This document shows positions 59,477-64,000 of a DNA stretch of 64,000 bases, piece after piece. The notes below the pieces were generated by a model. The model was given only the letters and a program-made list of their open reading frames with translations. It was not told where the DNA came from and did not search any database. Both the position numbers and the translations under genes were made by a program. The stretch's first letter is position 1. The number at the start of each line of letters is the position of its first letter. The stretch spans positions 67,881,319 through 67,945,318 of the forward strand of contig NC_037094.1 in NCBI RefSeq assembly GCF_002994745.2, written 5' to 3'. Source of the stretch: Rosa chinensis (lineage: Eukaryota > Streptophyta > Magnoliopsida > Rosales > Rosaceae).

Positions 59477-60751
59477 TTACAGTTTTATATATACGCCTTT
59501 CATGTGTAAAATGCCAGAAATAAGACCCCAAAATAAAATCTCAAGTATTACAAACACTAGGGTACCCCAATTCTTTGAGTGGACTATCACCTGCAGTAAT
59601 GCTTCAGCTCCATCAACCTGCATGTCATATTCAGTCTATTATTTAGTATGAATTTAATTCTTCCAAACCAACGAACATATTCAGAACTCCCCAAGTCTAT
59701 AGTAAGTATCTTGAAAGACTACACCACTACAGCAAAGAAAGGTACTATACCAAGTTGTTTTCAGGGGACTGCCAATAGAAACCTTGCAATCCTACTGAGA
59801 AAAGGTCACAAGCAGCAAAAGCATATATAAGGAGCGCATTCATCCCCATCCATTGCAACAATACTGTGGGCTTTCTGCAATGTTTGACATCAACCTGCAT
59901 GTGCATAAGGTATAGATAAATAAGGCACATTAATCTTTGAAAAATTTTCTGCAATTTGTTTCTTCTTCCTAGGATGTATCATTCATCTCTATGCCAATCC
60001 TTGCAATAAAAGGATTAAAGACCATTATGCAAGTCAAAGGAAACATGACAATTCTAAAGCCTGCCCTCACAGTGTCACAATGACAAGCGAAATCTAGTAA
60101 ATCCATTCAAATTTCTTTAAATGTATCTGTATCAGCGCAACAATGCATGGAATTAAATCAAGCCCATCTGATCACATTTCCTTAAGGAATACCTCTCAGA
60201 ATTTAATAAGAATCATTGCATAAAAATACAACTTACTATGTAGAAGATAATACTTAAGATCAAGCCTGATGCTCCTGCTGTAATGCATGCATAGCTCAGT
60301 GTGTACAGTGGTTTACAGAAAGGAATACCTGATACACCATCCATTACTCTCAGAGGAAACACAATAAACTCCTAATGCAAAAAGAATGAATAATATATTT
60401 ATAACTAGAAGATATACCTAGCATCTCCAAAACAAAACCAAAGATTAGAATAGGAAAGGAAGACATGCACCATAACAGTACCCTCTGGTTTTGGTCCTGC
60501 AGCAAAAGAAAGGATTCAATCCATCAAAGGGTCAAATCTTGAGAACTAAATTACATGATTGACAACATGTCAGTGATGTCACCACTGCAATGGATGGTGT
60601 CGTAGATAAACAACAAGAAGCATCATACCTTAAAGTGCAATAATATGTGCCCAAAATGCAATCCCACAAAACAAGTAACAGCAGCCATCAGAGAGCTAGG
60701 AATAAGAAAAAGGTGTATAAAGTCAAAGACCAATTGTACTTATTAATTGAC

Positions 60752-60783
<32 letters not shown>

Positions 60784-63781
60784 CAGAGAGAGAGACAGAG
60801 ACAGAGACAGAGACAGAGAGAGAGAGAGAGGCAAGGAAGACAGAAATTAACCTTAAGATTCCCTCTGGGTCAAATGGTGCAAGGCACCAGCCAGGAGAAT
60901 TAGGAGGCAGCGGTCCATAGTCGGGAGAATTAATACTGCATTCCTGTGGCATACAGGGTTAACATCTTTTAAAAAAAAAAAAAACCCATAAACTGTAATA
61001 AAAGAGGGTAAAAGCCGAGACTCATTTAATAAATGCAGTTACAAGTAAAAACCAAGGAGAATGACCTTTGTTCTTCTGTAAACGGGATGTTGGTAAAGAT
61101 GATGTTCACCCAAAATAACGCGATCGATAAAACCAACAGCATTGCAAGGAGGTTGAAGACTGCTTCTCACATCACAATAAATCTACGAAATAAATAGGGT
61201 GTTTCAGTTTGGAGGCAACTAAAGGGGAATATACTCATAAAGTAGTCAACACTGATTACGTTATCTACTTCAACTTCATGTCAAAGTGGTGAATATCTAA
61301 TAGGTAACAATGGATTTCAGTCGTTCACAAGGTTTCAAGAATTTGTTGATATCCAGGCATGTCTGCTGATAGATTGCTGTGTCTTACACAGCTCGTGGGT
61401 TGAAGAATATATCTCCAATGTTTTGCCAATATCATCGTACTGATATCCTTGGTATTGTGAAGCAGCTTACCATATTTCAACCAATATTTGAATGAAGTTG
61501 AGAGTAAAAGAAACTGGATTTCAAGTCAAACACCCACGACCCACCTACCCTATCAATTAGTATGCTTATATATGTAATGTTGGTCAGAAAAATGGGATTA
61601 TATAAGTTGCATGGACATAACAATTCATTAGATGGATCCTAGCTATTCATGGAGGGATAGTATGGAGCTGAATGGAATATATATTTCATGTTCAAGCAAA
61701 TAATTCGAACTATTTTGTTTATACGATTTGATATGACTATTATGTGTGTAGATGGATCTTCATCTACTTTTGACTCGTAGGACCTCTGAGTGGATGTATA
61801 TGGACTTGTCATCTACATTCTGAACCTCGATGTTGAAAGATACACATAATTTTCATAATATCTTCCGATATATTTCTTCAATGAAAACTATCTGTTGATA
61901 TATTCTTAAAATTTGAAAGCCAATATATTTGAATAACTTAAACAGGATCGTGCACCAAACTTAACAACCTCAGTATTGTCCATCCACAATTAGTAATGCA
62001 AAGAAAGAAATATATAACTCACAGTTTGAGTACCAGAGGTAAGAGCAGACAAATCCATGCGCGGAGCTTCATATTCCCAACTTGGAACTAAGAGACCATA
62101 CAGCAAGCTCATATAAAATGAGCACAATCCTATAGCAAACAACCTGCATGGAAGTATAGAAGGTACAACTCGTGATCAAGAATATAGAAACAGAAAGAGA
62201 AACAAATGCATGGATAATCTGATTCTTAATAATCTAAACATCAGCCATGATGATTTTTTTCCCACATAGGCAGATTAAAATTGCATAAATTCCCAGACAG
62301 TGAACAAATTACAAGGATAAATAGAAATGTCTAGCAGAACTGACCACTGAATGTAGTATTTCCTAGCGAAACCAACCAGTGAGTCGACCATTATGTTGTT
62401 AACAAGCCAGATTTCCGACATTGAAGCCAACAGATATCCAATCGATATCCTCTGGAAATCACAAGTACCCATTTTTAAATAGCAAAATAAATCCTAATTA
62501 AAGCCAGGAAAGGTAATGATACAAACTTCTGATTCATCATCCATAAGAGTAGAAAATTGAGAACTCAATGATAATACCTGTAGTACACCTAGCCAACGTA
62601 TCTTTCTGACATCAACTCCATATGTTAAGTGTTTACGCCCATGGAAATACCCACCTAACAACACATTCCAAAATTAAAAAGAGACTACCAATTTTCATTT
62701 ACCACATCAACTATAAATGAAAGTACAAATGTAGAGTGCCTCAGATCTAGTATTGCAGGTGTGTTATACAATGTAAGCATGAAATATACAGGAAACAATG
62801 CGTATTGATTAAAAAGAATACAGCTGTTCGATCAATATAGATAAGAGAAGAATCAGGAATCGGTAGTTTGCAACAAGTTTGATCTTATCACAATGCAATA
62901 GAACAATAGCAGCCTACCTTGCAGTAACAACCCCAAGAGGAAGAGATTTACTGCACGAAGCATGACTTTCTTGGTGGCAGTTTTCTTGTTTGATATTTTC
63001 TGCATGGTAACAGAGAGCATCAGGGCAGCACATGGCAATCTGTAAGTAGGGCATAGAAGTAATCCATTGCAGCAAAGTGCTTATTCTAAAAGAAAAGCAA
63101 GCTTCTCCACACTCATAATCAAGTCATTTTTATGAAGACATAACCACTGCCACATACTGACATACAGAAGGATTTCCGGAAAAAAATAAAAAGAAGGGGG
63201 ATTTTGCAGTCAGTAGAAGAAATAACTTGGTACCTTGAATGCTAGACCAACGGAGACACCAACAAGAAACAGGAAAAATGGCATTACAAAATCTGCAAGT
63301 GTAACACCGAACCAGGGAGAGTGATTTATGGATGGGAAAGCTCCTCCAGCATCGTCAACCAAAATCATCAACTGTTGTTAATTGTTACAGAAAACTAATG
63401 AGGTCAAGTACAAAGGAAAGCACGAAAAAACCAGAGAAAAATGTTGACAAGCGTGAGTGAGTGAGTGAATAATTTTCGAACTTTAGTATATAACCAAATG
63501 AAGTCGAATTGAATCACTGTAAATAAATCAGAAATCAAAGAAAGACAGGGTATGTTTATATCAATCAGATTGTGCTACAAGTTTGACGGAGGGGGTCGTA
63601 CCGCAACGGTGAGGCCACGGAAGACGTCGAGTGAGGCGATGCGTTGATTAGGTGTCGGAGGACCTGAGCCGTTGGAAGGTGATGAAGGAACAATTCCTTG
63701 GGATGACGAATCTCTGTCTCCGTCTCCGTCTCTGTCTCTGTAGGGGTGAAGAAGAGGAGCGACGTCAATGACCGGAGACAT
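59477..63781 (-). CDS. Heparan-alpha-glucosaminide N-acetyltransferase-like membrane protein, 13 exons
   Basis: Minus-strand exons, 5' to 3': 63602-63781, 63234-63371, 62918-62999, 62578-62654, 62345-62451, 62023-62143, 61066-61182, 60852-60943, 60629-60695, 60418-60496, 60237-60328, 59751-59894 and 59477-59617. All have GT/AG borders and phases agree; total 1437 nt, 478 aa, a normal length. The N-terminus is a polar cytosolic tail with a DRDGDGDRD run. It is followed by RIASLDVFRGLTVA, and then by NHSPWFGVTLADFVMPFF with a His at about 77 matching, as I recall, the acetyl-carrying His of human HGSNAT. Around ten hydrophobic helices follow (for example FLFLVGVSVGLAF, ALLIYAFAACDLFSVG). In animals the family moves acetyl groups across the lysosomal membrane to heparan sulfate. 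Plants lack heparan sulfate, so the plant substrate is unknown. The gene appears intact. Confidence 0.92.
60751..60830. repeat. GA / GAGACA microsatellite in an intron
   Basis: An imperfect (GA)n and (GAGACA)n tract between exons 8 and 9 of the acetyltransferase-like gene. Confidence 0.9.
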
Positions 63782-63858
63782 CTTCACTTGTCTGCTTCAG
63801 TGGCAGTAACTCCGCCGTGATCTGATCGGATGAGTCGTGCCACATTTTTGAGTCTTCT

Positions 63859-63900
63859 AAAAAAAAAAAAAAAAATAATAATAATAATAATAATAATAAT
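63859..63900. repeat. A run and AAT microsatellite upstream of the acetyltransferase-like gene
   Basis: About 16 As followed by about eight ATA/AAT units, 80-120 bases before the ATG on the minus strand, inside the likely promoter or leader. Confidence 0.85.
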
Positions 63901-64000
63901 GCCACATTTTTTTTAAGGGTATAACTGTCATTTTGATAACATTCTGAAAAGAACAAAATCTAGTTTCCAGTGAATTAGGGAAAATTTTAGGGAGAGGATC

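Overview
The window is plant nuclear DNA, almost certainly from a eudicot. It has intron-rich genes with GT/AG junctions and TATA-type promoters, and AT-rich intergenic DNA full of microsatellites, SINEs, LTR-element debris and an old pararetrovirus copy. The overall style suggests a Rosaceae-like species such as strawberry, rose or a relative. That placement is an impression only, because no diagnostic marker is present.

Host genes sit in two gene-bearing flanks and one central island. The left flank has a complete 22-exon CTP synthase gene (595-6089, +), a DUF761 protein gene (6899-7504, -) and a broken NERD-like gene fragment (10457-11175, +). The central island is a two-exon GH20 beta-hexosaminidase gene (27403-29308, +). 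The right flank has a second DUF761 gene (56182-56811, +), a small serine-rich open frame (58153-58506, -) and a complete 13-exon gene for a heparan-alpha-glucosaminide N-acetyltransferase-like membrane protein (59477-63781, -). These genes belong to unrelated pathways and do not form a cluster.

The rest, roughly 12.7-26.3 kb and 29.6-55.3 kb, is nested repeats. It holds a palindromic foldback element; copia remains (14188-15119, -); and a nearly full-length but broken Ty1/copia element with 196-bp LTRs (20927-26345, +). There are also two ~2.9-kb non-coding LTR-like elements of one family (A1 17430-20330, A2 ~29620-32548, both -) and a second family (B). One B copy (34911-37644, -) is intact with a 5-bp target duplication. 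The other B copy (42004-53629, +) is split by an ~8.4-kb endogenous caulimovirid-type pararetrovirus. That virus copy carries one long polyprotein reading path (movement protein, capsid, zinc finger, protease, reverse transcriptase, RNase H, unknown C-terminal part), broken by seven stops and two frame changes. A hAT-like element and at least four tRNA-derived SINEs complete the picture.

The most unusual signal is in the A elements. Each carries an array of 9-11 consecutive stem-loops in which the loop is nearly constant (AAGGGACTGCCAAC) while the stems differ from unit to unit and keep their complementarity. One compensatory base-pair change separates the two copies. This looks like selected RNA or single-stranded DNA structure inside a non-coding retroelement.
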